A stretch of DNA of 64,000 nt. It comes from Bolinopsis microptera (lineage: Eukaryota > Ctenophora > Tentaculata > Lobata > Bolinopsidae). The notes beneath the pieces were generated by a model, which saw only the letters and a program-made list of their open reading frames with translations, was not told where the DNA came from and searched no databases. The DNA is taken from positions 930,001 to 994,000 of the forward strand of contig NC_087074.1 in the NCBI RefSeq assembly GCF_026151205.1, in the 5' to 3' direction. The translations under genes and the position numbers were made by a program. Positions 1-10,741 of this stretch are shown in pieces; position 1 is the first letter of the stretch, and every line of letters begins with the position of its first letter.

Positions 1-383
1 TACCATACATTGGGATATACTCATATTGGGTACACAAGCTCTTAAGAACGTTCTAAACACTATCAACCCACTTCATTCATTAAAATTCAATAATTGTTTA
101 TTTAATTAGATGTTTCATTTGACCCTAAGAATTACTGCATTTCAAATTACCAGGGTCAAATGAAACAGGCCTCCTCAGTGTCAAATGACTTCCCGTACAG
201 GTTGAGAACTGTAGGGGAAGTAGGGGTCAAATGAAACGGGTACAAACTTTTGGATGCAACATCAATACCATACATTGGGATATACTCATATTGGGTACAC
301 AAGCTCTTAAGAACGTTCTAAACACTTCATTCATTAAAATTCAATAATTGTTTATTTAATTAGATGTTTCATTTGACCCTAAG
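1..383. repeat. Interspersed direct repeat, two copies
   Basis: The segment starting at base 1 recurs almost exactly from 266. Both copies run through the same AT-rich stretch and end in a motif reading GTTTCATTTGACCCTAAG near 113-131 and 366-383. The first copy has an 11-base extra segment after position 60. The second copy lies inside the MITE-like element at 212-774, so the first is probably a fragment of a nested or neighbouring copy of that element, cut by the window edge. Confidence 0.8.
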
Positions 384-774
384 GGGTACTGTTTCATTTG
401 ACCAAATCGTATATGGTGAGAGTTTTTCAATACAGCATGTTAATTGTATGTTCCTATGCTTAAATACCACTAGAATACTTAAATACGATCACTAATGTTG
501 AAGATTAAATCAAGAAACATTCGGTAAATGTAATTGGTTCAAGCACAGAGGCAACAAATGTTAAGCGCAACATTCTAGGGAAAGATGAAGTGGAGAGGAA
601 GTAGATTGTAACTCTATAATCAACTTTTCTCATATATTCTAGGAAAGTTATATGTAATAGGTAATTCAATAGAAGTCGATCCCTCCTGTTTTAAGCCTTG
701 ACAAGTTAATAGTTCTAGAGATATAGCCGTGTTTCATTTGACCCTGGTGTTTCATTTAACCCCAGCTTCCCCTA
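212..774. mobile_element. MITE-like element with 26-bp terminal inverted repeats
   Basis: The left end (212-237) and right end (749-774) are imperfect inverted repeats, reading TAGGGGAAG then AGGGGTCAAATGAAAC on the left with two mismatches on the right. Subterminal copies of the GTTTCATTTGACCC motif occur inside the element. No open reading frame of note is present, so this looks like a non-autonomous DNA element of about 560 bp. I could not identify a clear target-site duplication or superfamily. Confidence 0.6.
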
Positions 775-2960
775 CCAGCTCAGTTTTATAAGCAGGGTGT
801 TTTTTGTATATTATATATATATACTTATACGTATAAATATAATCGAATTGTCGAAGTAAAATAAAATCTCACAAGTTTTAATTTCAGGTGGAAGTTTTTA
901 CATGTCTGTTCACTGATGAGGTGATAAATTATAAAATATTGTCCTCACAACTGGCCTATAAGTATAAGCAAAGCCTCACAAAATTCATAATGTGGCTGTG
1001 CTGTTTAGTGTTTATCAAGCAGCTATGTCCAGTCCGGATGAATCCGTAGTACTGAGATCAGTAAATAAGGATCTTTTCTCTGACTGTGATCTTTTTAGAG
1101 ACCATCTACTCCGGAGAACGGACGTCTGAATTTTCAGAAACCATTCTGCGCCTTTTTTTCTATTTAATACGTCATTTACCTTTTGTTTAATTATCATTGT
1201 TTTTGCTATCAATATCGTGCAATTATTTTTCTACATCTTACTATATATAAAGCGAGACGATATATATATATTTATTTATCCATGCCATTTTACTGACACC
1301 ACGGCATCAACTTTAACACGACTTTCCGCAAAGACCGTAAAAGATATACAACTGAAACTTTTTTGACTGGGTCAAATGCTTTAATGGCCTTCAAATCAGC
1401 ATGAAAAAATAAAAAATTGGCCAAGAAATAGGAGTTTTAGAGCCCAAAATTTGGACCCCCAAGTGGTGTCAAAAACGCGAATTAAATAGGTAATAATTAT
1501 TTTAGTCTCTTGAGTCTTGACACCACTTTAGGGTTAGACGGGTTCCGCTATAGTTAGTAGTTTGACTAACCTGTAACCAAGTGAAGTAAGGAAAGTGCAC
1601 TTATTAAAACACTCATTATATCCTCACGTTTTACTTCTACAAAATTAAACCATACAAGCCTATAATAACCTGTTTGTCGGTAAAACTTAACTGTAAACCA
1701 TTATACTTTTATAATTCATGTTCCCAGATGACTTAGGATAGAGTAGAGAGTTCAGTTTTACAATTAGCAACTTGTGTATCACGTGTGAAACAATTAAGGG
1801 TACAAAACAAGCCATTATGCTTCTTACTGTACTTATAATTGAGCTGTTTTAGATAATTGGTCAGTTATTGGATATTATCATATTATAGTGGAGTTTGAGA
1901 AGTTCTTGTAACTTTATCTATTAAGTTTTCAAATAGTGTTTTCAAAGGTGTTGCAGCTGAACATGATAGTTGAAAATTGAAATGGAAAGTATGAAAAATA
2001 AGGTATGATTGAACAGTTATTTATCTCAAACCGTTTAGTTTGAAAGCAATTTCAAAGTGAAATAAATAGATTCAATCCTAATCTCTCTCAAATCAAAATC
2101 ACTTTGCATTAGAACTGTTTAAGTGTTTAAAAACTAAACTGTTTTCAGTCGACAACTTTGAAGTAAATCAAAACTGCTTTAAAATAAAACTGTTCTGAAG
2201 TTCAAATATTTTGAAACTACTTTACTCTGCACCGTGGGATTGGATTGTGGTTACGGTTATTATTCGATCTTCGGGATTATTTAGGGTTAGGTTGGGGATT
2301 TAGGTATGACTGTTTCTTACGGCTGCAAAACTGAAAAAATTCACGTGATAGCACGCTGGAGAGTGAATTAGTAAAAGCCGATGTACTTATTGACAATGAA
2401 TATCTACACTGGAGAGTGAATTAGCTAATTAGTAAAAGCCGATGTACTTATTGACAATGACTATCTGCACATCCCTATAATGAGTACTGACAGATATCTC
2501 AATATTAGAATTCCTAAATATTCACAAAGAGTACAGACTAATTCCCATAAAACTATTTGCTCCTTCATAAAACTATTTGCCGATTTTAAAGAAAAATTGT
2601 AAAGAACGCATGTTGTTTGACTTTTCCCAAAATTGGTAAAGTTTATGAAATATTTCCTGCTTAAATTCTGTGTTTATTTATTAGGTTCTAAACTATTTCT
2701 TGGCGTTTAAGAGAATATGACAAAAGATTCAGTACTCAAATTTGGAATTCATCCGACCAGCTATAAGGACATAAGTATATGAGCGACAAGAGAAACGCCA
2801 TTGTTGGACGTGAGGAGAGTGATAACACATTCAAGCATATAAGCATAATGCATATAGTTTGTATACATTCAAATACCCATTTTGGTTATAATGCGGGAAA
2901 AAATCATTTTTAAAAAATGTTCAATTAATTTTCAAACAATTTTACATCACTCCTAAAAAA
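775..2960. other. AT-rich stretch, no gene seen
   Basis: I find no convincing coding exon here. It holds short (TA)n runs near 810-840 and 1258-1272. Around 2250-2467 there is a repeat-derived patch with a TTAGGG-like stretch, a TCACGTGA motif, and a short tandem duplication of an 'agagtgaattagtaaaagcc' type unit at about 2355-2399 and 2408-2460. The same end sequence recurs in the repeats near 17.2 kb and 21.2 kb. Confidence 0.6.
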
Positions 2961-3109
2961 TAGGTAATCCCTGAGGGGGGTTCTTCTTCTCTTCTTTGTA
3001 GGGGGCTCTGGTCAATATCACTAATAGTAAGATCGTGACCACTGTAAGATAGAGTATTGGAGCCCTGTGCTTACCCCGGTAAAATTAATAAATCAAGAAA
3101 AAAAATGTT

Positions 3110-3870
3110 TAGATTTTGTTTTCTTTGCATTTAGTAAATCGTTTAGTTGCTTGAATGAAGCCGATGATCCTTGGTAGTGAGAATTTGTCCACTATGTCTG
3201 TCACGCTAAGATAAAATAGGTCAAAGTATCCTCCTCGTTGGTAAGACAATTTCGGGCAATCGGGCACTGGCCAATAAAGTGGTTCATTGTCTCCTCCTCC
3301 ATGAGACAGTGTGGACAAATTTTAGGGACCGTTGTCGGCTTATTAATGTGGTAGTTTAGTTCACAATGTCCAGTAGTGAATTGTGTTGCTGTTCTTGTGC
3401 TCTCTTTGCCAAGTTTCGGGATTGATCTGGCGAACTTATGTCTCCATACTCGTTTGAAGTGAGTGTTGACTGTTGGGCAACGTTCTCCATCTTTCCCTCA
3501 TTTTCCGATGACTTATACTCCGCAGCGCTCCCTTCCATAATACCTTTGGTATTGGTAGTTGCACATGAGCGGAGTCCAAGTTATCGGAGCCTTTTTTGGC
3601 AAGAGAGTCTGCCTTTTCGTTACCATCATAGCCTTTATGAGCTGGAATCCATCGTAGTATGACTTGATTGTCCGTTGCTAGTTGGTTCAGCTCACTTATT
3701 GCCATGCTGGTGCTTTTTGATTTGACTTTGATATTGCTCATTGCCATTATTGTCGCCTGGCTATCGCAGTTTATGATGATTTTTCTACTTTTGGTTCCAG
3801 ATTCCTGTAGTATTTTTGCCGCTGTGCCTACGGCAAATGTCTCGGCCTGAAGACGGTTGAGTTGGTTCCT
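3110..3870 (-). pseudogene. LINE RNase H domain and C-terminal CCHC knuckle, frameshifted
   Basis: On the minus strand, 3747-3860 encodes an RNase H core with LQAETFAV and INCDSQATIMA, where the E and D are catalytic-type residues. The 103-codon frame below it holds the C-terminal part WIPAHKGYDGNEKADSLAKKG, with the conserved H and D. After a frameshift near 3440, a zinc-knuckle remnant CPHCLMEEETMNHFIGQCP appears at about 3258-3318. This order (RT, RNase H, CCHC) is that of I-group LINEs. The frame breaks make it a pseudogene. Confidence 0.8.
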
Positions 3871-4391
3871 AGGTGGTAGGACTCCTCGCGTGGAGGGGTG
3901 TCGTTATCGACAATGTACACTCTCATGCTCCAACTTGTTCATTCGTTTTGGAGCCATCTGTGTAGCATTGTATGGTGTTGGCGTCATTCTCAATTTCCTC
4001 GTACTCGGAGAGTCGTGGAATTTCTGTGGTAAAACCAATGTCAACATTCAGTGATGTAGTCTGTTGGTCTTGTCCTTCAGAATCGAGTTTGATGGCCTTT
4101 AGTAACTGTTCGTTGAGTTTTGTATGGGTGGTTACGTTAGGTTGCTCTTCTTGTTAACCATCGGCTCATATATCTAGTGGTTGTTGGATTTGAGTCTAAG
4201 AGCTCCTTTCGCTGCTTCCTCTTCTATCAACCAGGTCGATGGGGACGATTCCTGTTATGATGTCTAGAGCTGCTCCAGGAGTTGATGGTAACCCTCCTGT
4301 TATGAGAATATCCCTAGCCGCTGAACGCTGCTTAGGATTGTTAGGTTATGTTTTTTGGATACACCATTGAGCCAGATTGTCGCAGCGTATG

Positions 4392-5106
4392 TCAGGGAGG
4401 TCTGACTACAGCCGTATAAATCCATTTCATGGTCTTGGGGGTGAACCCCCATGTTGGTCTAATGGCTCTCCTGCATTGCATGAGTATGCCTTGCTTTTTA
4501 CATTGATTTTTGATGTGTTCATTCCACGTGAGTTTGCTATCGAGTGTTACTCCTAGAAACTTAGTTGAGTTACGCATACTTATTTCGGTTCCGTTCACTG
4601 TTAGAGGTTCTGAGAATTCCCATTTCCTCCTCCAGGTGAACATTACTGTATGTGTTTTAAGAGTACTTAGCTTCAGCCCGTTGTCGGTGCACCAGTTCAT
4701 GATGGCTCCAAGACTTTTCTGCGTCATCTCTCTGAGATGATCGGCATCGAAGCCCTGGTTTCCGCATTTTGCCGGTCCCTCTAACGTGGCTAGTAAAGCA
4801 AGATCGTCCGTGAACCCTTGCAGGTCACATGGTATCCTGTCTCTAGTGTACAACAGGAGACTGTCCACTACCAGGTTCCATGAGAATGGAGACAGGATCC
4901 CACCTTGCGGACACCCTTTTCTTATAACAATGGATTTCCTGCATCCGTTTAATTCCACGTTCGTGGTTCTATTGCGGAGTCCGAGTAGGGACATAATCCA
5001 TTTGTTGACTGAGGACGACTCACATTTCCGGTTCAGGGCCTTCTCTATACATTTGAATGCTACATTGTCGAAGTTACCTGGGGACCTCAGGCTATTATGT
5101 TCATAA
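4392..5106 (-). pseudogene. LINE reverse transcriptase fragment (palm)
   Basis: The minus-strand frame encodes the palm of a LINE reverse transcriptase: a GCPQGGILSPFSWN motif, then the catalytic box as FTDDLALLA (a YADD variant), then KTKFLG-like and LDSKLTWNEH motifs of the thumb region. The fingers and the endonuclease are missing, so the copy is 5' truncated near 5106. The frame is open from 4392 to 4994 and continues upstream without an ATG. It belongs to the element bounded by the 16-bp target duplication. Confidence 0.85.
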
Positions 5107-5162
5107 ACATATATATAGAGATTCGACGGAATGACAGGCTGAGCGCGGCCCAGTAATGTCGA

Positions 5163-5209
5163 AGGGGGGGGGGGGGGGGGGGGGGGGGGGGCGGGGGGGG
5201 GGGGGGGGG
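5163..5209. repeat. Poly-G tract of about 46 bases
   Basis: An almost pure G homopolymer with a single C, at the truncated 5' end of the minus-strand LINE. The true length is uncertain, since such runs are hard to sequence. Confidence 0.7.
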
Positions 5210-5293
5210 TTCACATATTAGGTAATCCCTGAGGTACATTTATTTTGTCTATTGTATTTGCTGCCAAACTAACAATCAAACTCATGATCAGAC

Positions 5294-6580
5294 ATGTTAG
5301 TGACTGCCTTGACTTTGCTCGCCCTGTTCGCAGTTGGAGCTTGTGTTATTACCCCTGCACTGATGATATACTCACACCCTAATCAAGGAGGACAGGGCAG
5401 AACACTTATAAGACCATATACAAACCTTGCTAACATAGGTTTTAATGATGACACCGACAGCGTTTGGGCATATCGCGGAGATTGGGAGCTTTACACCCAC
5501 GCAGATTACGCCGGAACAAGGTTCTATGTGGAGGAAGGTCGGAAGTTAAACGTAAAACACATCAACGCTTATTCCTCAGCAAGACCTGCTAATTGCCGCT
5601 ACATCTCCGATCCTGCGACAGCTAGATTACGTGTTTCTAAAAGTTCCCATCTTCAGTATGGAACGACGGAGTACCTGTTGCCACAGGAAGATTTAGGAGC
5701 AGAAATGAGCAATAGGATAACTTCTATGGTTGCCGACAAAGGAGACTGGGAGATGTATGAGTTGAAAGGCTATGAAGGTGCCAGATCAGTGATAAAAGAA
5801 GGCGAAACTATCGACAACCTTTATGGATGGAGTAACAGGATCTCTTCTCTGAGACCTATCTGTGAGGCGTACAAAGGAAAGGAAAAGTGCACACTGTCCA
5901 GAATCGAAGTATTGGACAAGGAAGGAGATTTAGAGCCTAAGTACACTGGAACCGAAATCATCGGCTCTCAATCCAGTGGATCCTGTTACGGACCAGCCTC
6001 ACACGAGATCGCAATAACGCAGGTAAATTCTGTGGAAGAATCAGTAAGTCTCGAAATTTCTAGATCAGATGAAGTGAACTGGGACGTAACAGCATCTGCA
6101 GAAATATCCGTTGAAGTAGGATTCCTGGGAACTGGATCATCTTTCTCAGCGGGTATTTCCATAGGAATAGGTGGAGCTATTACTATGGGAACCTCTGAAA
6201 CAACAGTAACAACAATTAGCAACACGAAAGAACACGGACAGGTCACGGGATTTGAAGTGCCGGGTGCAGGGATCGTCTTCGGTATTGTGGACAGGTATGA
6301 GATTGGCCAGTCTGATATACCGGTGAAGATGCACATGACTTGTCCGAGCGGGGTTGACAAAACAGTGGACTCCACTATTGCCATGAAACAAGTTACCTTT
6401 GGAGCAGCTCACTTCTGGTCACTAACAGGGCAGTTTACTAAAAACGCGTGCAAAGCTAACAAGAGACTGCCAGAATGTGTTGAGAATGTAAGAAAGCGCT
6501 TCACCAACTATATTGGACAAAAAGAAGAGATCGAAAAAGCGTTTGAGAAATGTTTTTCTGACGGGAAGGGGTCTTTTTAA
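5294..6580 (+). CDS. Secreted beta-gamma-crystallin / aerolysin-like pore-forming protein
   Basis: Single-exon frame of 428 residues from the first ATG. Residues 1-18 form a hydrophobic signal peptide. Residues about 22-190 contain two beta-gamma-crystallin-type Greek-key domains, seen as repeated Y-x-x-x-x-x-G and GDWELY / GDWEMY motifs followed by SVWAYRG- or ISSLRP-type strands. Residues about 195-428 look like an aerolysin-type beta-pore module: Ser/Thr-rich strands flank a Gly-rich amphipathic hairpin near 270-300 (GISIGIGGAITMG), followed by VTGFEVPGAG. This domain order matches the epidermal differentiation-specific protein and amphibian beta-gamma-CAT alpha-subunit family, which make membrane pores used in defence and endolysosomal handling. 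Function here is inferred from the family. The frame is intact. A CAG just before the ATG could be a 5'UTR splice acceptor. Confidence 0.85.
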   Translation: MLVTALTLLALFAVGACVITPALMIYSHPNQGGQGRTLIRPYTNLANIGFNDDTDSVWAYRGDWELYTHADYAGTRFYVEEGRKLNVKHINAYSSARPANCRYISDPATARLRVSKSSHLQYGTTEYLLPQEDLGAEMSNRITSMVADKGDWEMYELKGYEGARSVIKEGETIDNLYGWSNRISSLRPICEAYKGKEKCTLSRIEVLDKEGDLEPKYTGTEIIGSQSSGSCYGPASHEIAITQVNSVEESVSLEISRSDEVNWDVTASAEISVEVGFLGTGSSFSAGISIGIGGAITMGTSETTVTTISNTKEHGQVTGFEVPGAGIVFGIVDRYEIGQSDIPVKMHMTCPSGVDKTVDSTIAMKQVTFGAAHFWSLTGQFTKNACKANKRLPECVENVRKRFTNYIGQKEEIEKAFEKCFSDGKGSF

Positions 6581-7193
6581 ACATGTGTGGTGTGTACGTA
6601 CTCCTAGTTCTATTGAGTATAATTGCAGTTTTTCAAATTAATTTATTGTCCTAAAAAGTGTTTAATTCGTCTTTAGCATTCACTGGCACCAAAATTAAAT
6701 CGTGGTTTGAAAATTGCATACATACCTGCCAATTTTACAACAATATAAAAAAGCTGGTAATCTTTTTTTGCTAATTGCAACACTACAAATCTATTACATT
6801 TATTGAGCTATGTAAGTTATCAATAGTAATACGTCCTGTCTATGACAAAGGCATGTAGCCGAAACGTCGACAAAAAATTATGTTTCAACACACTGAGTGG
6901 AGACTCTCACTTCGTCAACTACAATTCAAAATAAATATAAAAAAAGGTAAAAAATGGACACAATTTATTTCAGAACAAGAAATGCGGCCGCTTTTTTTGT
7001 GGATGGCCGCTCAATTTCCCGATCCGTGATGGCGTATTTTATCATATTCCATACAACCTGGGGACCCCAGTTTTTACTGTTTATAAGCATGCAGATATGG
7101 TGGAGTGACAGGCCGAGCGCCACCAAGTTAATATAATTCCAATTTCCATATTGAATTTGAAAATCGTGTATATTTCTATATAAACATACACTT
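6581..7193. other. Intergenic, repeat-derived
   Basis: 3' flank of the crystallin/aerolysin gene. The stretch 6838-6920, with GCCGAAACGTCGAC followed by a 'gtggagactctcacttcg' segment, resembles the 3' ends of retroelements, but this is a weak call from memory of style rather than a match. No coding exon is seen. Confidence 0.4.
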
Positions 7194-8321
7194 ATGGTTT
7201 TCGAGTACAGAGAAAACACCAACAGAGACAAGAAGAGATGGGACTACACCAAGGAGCTGACTAATAGGGAGAGAGACCTCTACTTCAAAGAACTGATTGG
7301 CTACGTGCAGACCAGGGAAGGAGCCGGTATTGGATTCGGTGATCAGAGGAGGAAGAAGAACAAAAAGGAGCAACTGGTGGAGATAATTAAGTCTCTGAAA
7401 GAAGAGGAACTCCTTCAAACTCTGTACGATAAGAGAGTCCAAGGAAAGTTTCTAACCTGGGAGAACACCATGCAGCTAGACACTGGCTGGCAAAGCCTGC
7501 TGTATACCTTGAGCCCCGAGCTGACAAAGTTCCACCTAAATGCCATCCACGACGTTGCAAGTACACCTAGCAACCTCCAGCTTTGGAACTACAGCTCCAC
7601 GAACAACTGTCCCCTTTGTGGGCGTCAGCAGTGCAACCTAAAGCACATTCTAACGTGTTGCCCAGTGTCGCTTAAACAAGGAAGATATAATTGGAGACAT
7701 GATCAGGTGCTCAGGGTAATCGTGCAACCAATTGCAGAGAAGCTGAGGGAGATAAACAGTGCTACCCCAAAGACAGAAGTAAAGAGAGAGTGGAGGAAGT
7801 TCGTATCCGGAAAAGGAACCTACAGGAAACCCGAAGTACGGCTTACAGAAGAACCTCATCTTCTAGAGGAAGGTAACGACTGGAAACTAGTGTTTGATGA
7901 GGACGAAAGGACAAGACAATTCCCCCAACATATTGTCAACACAGCTCTCAGACCTGATGTGGTAATATACTCTAACACACTCAGGAAAGTCATCCTGATA
8001 GAGCTGACCTGTGGAAACGAGGAGAACTTTGAGGACCAGAGATCCCGGAAAGAGAAGAGATACGAAGAGCTAATGGTGGAGATCGAGACCGCAGGCTGGG
8101 AAGGATATCTCTTTACAGTAGAAGTTGGATGTCGTGGATTCTACCACCACACATTACCCCGAATTTTCAACTTCCTTAACATCACCCGGGCAAAGAAGAA
8201 GAGGGCACTTAACACAACAGCGGTGGTGTCCCTGAAAGGTTCCTACACTATCTGGCTTAGTCGCTACAACAAGACCTGGAGTGACAACTGGCAGCTGGCC
8301 GAAAGACCCTGCCCAGTTTAA
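7194..8321 (+). CDS. C-terminal part of a LINE with restriction-like endonuclease
   Basis: Open frame of 375 codons lacking any reverse transcriptase motif. Residues 139-156 form a Cys/His knuckle (CPLCG, then HILTCC), followed by a basic QGRYNWRHDQVL segment. Residues 253-290 hold a PD-(D/E)xK-type nuclease core: RPDVVIYS, then ILIELT with the acidic residue E270, then a KEKRY segment. A knuckle followed by a restriction-like endonuclease is the C-terminal layout of the R2/NeSL-type LINEs, which use one ORF and often insert at specific sites. This is therefore a 5'-truncated transposon copy rather than a host gene, although the frame is fully open and could be recent. Confidence 0.75.
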   Translation: MVFEYRENTNRDKKRWDYTKELTNRERDLYFKELIGYVQTREGAGIGFGDQRRKKNKKEQLVEIIKSLKEEELLQTLYDKRVQGKFLTWENTMQLDTGWQSLLYTLSPELTKFHLNAIHDVASTPSNLQLWNYSSTNNCPLCGRQQCNLKHILTCCPVSLKQGRYNWRHDQVLRVIVQPIAEKLREINSATPKTEVKREWRKFVSGKGTYRKPEVRLTEEPHLLEEGNDWKLVFDEDERTRQFPQHIVNTALRPDVVIYSNTLRKVILIELTCGNEENFEDQRSRKEKRYEELMVEIETAGWEGYLFTVEVGCRGFYHHTLPRIFNFLNITRAKKKRALNTTAVVSLKGSYTIWLSRYNKTWSDNWQLAERPCPV

Positions 8322-9890
8322 CCCTGATGAACAGCTGAACGTCGGGCCCTTAAAACGTCGTTGAAAGCTACATCTGGGGTCGTAAGTCCCAGACATCAGA
8401 AGAAGTCAGAGAGTGTAGAAGATTCTGCGTCTGAAAAGACTAGAGAATTGAGGTAAATATAGTTGGTTTGGTCTATGCAACCTGACACCCGACACAGATC
8501 TGTGCAAAATAGTATTAGTAACTCAGAATAATAATAGTATGCTATCAATTAGTGCCTAGTGGGATATGTACATGGTGAAATTAGTAATGTACTTGGTCCG
8601 TTCAGCGCCGCGCGCCAACAATTATTTAATTCAGATTATTGCGCAAAATAACTTTGCGCAGGTAGTCACGTGGGCGATAACAGTGCGCGAGCTGAGGGCA
8701 CGTATGTACGCACGCTCGCACGGTCTCAAAGCTACCATATACAAAAAACCTCGTTCGCTAACCCTTGTCCTTGACTCTTTTGTGCCTTCGGCACTTTGAG
8801 TCATGGATCGGGAAAAAATTTTGTACTTTAACATTAAAAGCAGTTGTACGCCGTACGGTACGTACTAATAAAAAACCTCGCACCGTACGTACTTTAAGTA
8901 GGGGGTGCACGTACGATAAAAATAAATAGGTGATAATCAATAATTATTTTGTTTCTCGGATTTACAAATTTTTGGTATCATGGTATAGTTCTAACGATGA
9001 TGAGATCAGAACACACAGCCATAATTCTGGGAAAACGTGCATTGTTAGAATATCGTGATTTTAAAACGGCCTAGTCGAATAAAAAAAAGTGTTACGAAAA
9101 AACGGCGTTATTTTGCTAAAATTTGGGCACAGCGTCGGGCTGTTTTCAAAAGCTTATGATAAATTGTATTAAATTTAAAATGATGCAATCATGAAAATTT
9201 TTGGAATCTATGTACAAATAACTTTTCCAAACGATAGCATAAACTTAAAGTATGATAAGTTTACAAATATCCGTGTATTTGATAAACGCAATAATATAGG
9301 ACAAGTCAGAAACACGCCTACTCCCACACATTTTGAAATATAACTCGAGCTAGCAACGGCGCAAAAAAACCAGAGTTTCAGTGAAATGGTGCCAACATGT
9401 CTGTGGAACGCGCAGTAGAGACATCGCACGTGAGAAATGTTTCAGTCAGTCTACCTTGTTTGGCGCGCTGTTTCGTTTCCGTTACAAATGTTGACCTTGT
9501 ACGCCATTTTGTCGATTTATACCTGATTTCGTAAATTTCGTCAATTCAACTTGTAGCAAAATTCCACAGAGAGCTTATAATTTCTTTCCAATGCAAAGAA
9601 AACATTGCTTTAAGGGCATGAAGTTATAAAATGGCTACTTTAATAGTTTAAACGGAAAATCAAGTCATTCTGTGATATGTAGCATCCTTTTTCTGTTTAA
9701 ATGGATGATGTAGACTCTAGAACATTGTGAAACTTTCCATTAGTAAAGCTCAAAGTATTTCCATTCTTATAAACTTTATTCTGAACTAATTGCATATATG
9801 TTGTGATCATGATTGAATGAGTGCATCAGGTGGACGATAGATTACAGAGACAAATGTATTCATTCTGTCTATAAAAACGTACAGCATACC
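8322..9890. other. Intergenic, no gene seen
   Basis: The first part (to about 8450) is probably the 3' tail of the truncated LINE. Around 8600-8920 there is a patch rich in CpG-containing words (GCGCCGCGCG, CGTACGGTACGTACG), unusual against the AT-rich background. The rest is AT-rich with no supportable exon. Confidence 0.5.
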
Positions 9891-10664
9891 TTATCGGACC
9901 TTATATTATTTGGACGGACATATAATATGAACGCTAGGAGGCATTCAAAACCATAAAAAATCCAAATTTTTTCCATCTTTTTTTTTGACGTTTTTTTAAA
10001 TTTTAGCAAATGATTTTTAAATCCATTTTTCATACAGTAGGCAAGAAAAGCAATCGTTAAGCAGTAAAAATGTTGAAATATGTGTACACGATCAGTGTCT
10101 AATAGTTTAATATCATATCATCTTCATCAAATGGGTTTTCGTGCATTAAATATTCCATGGTTAAAGCATCAATAATACTCTCTTTTTGGAAACCTTTTTT
10201 ATCAAACTACCTCGGTCCTGCATTTCAGTGTAAACTTTTACAAGCCATCTGGCGTGAAGTGGTTTTATCTTAGACAACGTTAGGTTAACCTTAACATTAC
10301 GTGGAGCTTTCCCAGCACTTATCTGTTTCATTACCTCCCCTGAGTAATATGAATTATACAACAACGTCGGACAATGTCCTTGGCAACACTTTTATAATAA
10401 CAACAAATTTTATAATAACTTGTTTTCATTGATTTAATGATATAGTTTAGTCTAATGATAGCTATTGAAATTGACTAAAATTAAAAAGTTGTCATATCAC
10501 ATATTCGGGACAAAAAGTTCGAAGTGGAAAAATTTTTGAAAAAAATTCAACGGACTTTAAATTCAACGGACTTTAAATTGGACGGACCTTAAATGAACGG
10601 ACTTTAAAATGAACGCTAGGGCCTCCAGCGTTCAATTAATGTCCGTCCAAATAAGGTCCGATAA
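9891..10664. mobile_element. MITE of about 774 bp with 40-bp terminal inverted repeats
   Basis: The left end TTATCGGACCTTA...TTTGGACGGACAT...GAACGCTAGGAGGC at 9891-9946 is inverted at 10620-10664 (GCCTCCAGCGTTCAATTAATGTCCGTCC...GGTCCGATAA). Extra short 'acggactttaaat' repeats lie just inside the right end. There is no coding capacity. The same terminal sequence forms the palindromes near 17171 and 18863, so this is a multi-copy family. Confidence 0.75.
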
Positions 10665-10741
10665 AGTATTGCAATACAAACACAAAATTTAAAAAATTGT
10701 GAAACTACATAATACTAATAGTACAACTGGTTATCTTCTCT

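Larger units (their letters stand above)
2961..5234 (-). mobile_element. 5'-truncated RNase H-bearing LINE with 16-bp target-site duplication
   Basis: Decayed non-LTR retrotransposon on the minus strand. The 16-base sequence TAGGTAATCCCTGAGG occurs exactly at 2961-2976 and 5219-5234 and flanks the insert, the hallmark of target-primed reverse transcription. The element's 3' end (left side) is purine-rich, of GAAGAGAAG type. Its truncated 5' end carries a run of about 45 C (plus-strand G, 5164-5209). Between lie reverse transcriptase, RNase H and C-terminal zinc-knuckle remnants in more than one frame, so it is inactive. RT plus RNase H suggests the I-like group of LINEs. It lies 59 bp upstream of the next gene's ATG. 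Confidence 0.85.

Noticed and set aside
5986..6412. Minus-strand frames under the crystallin/aerolysin gene
   Set aside because: Shadows of a strongly supported plus-strand coding frame.
8324..8371. Possible hammerhead ribozyme (CTGATGA ... GAAA) after the LINE fragment
   Set aside because: The core words are present, but I could not find a convincing stem II or flanking stems.
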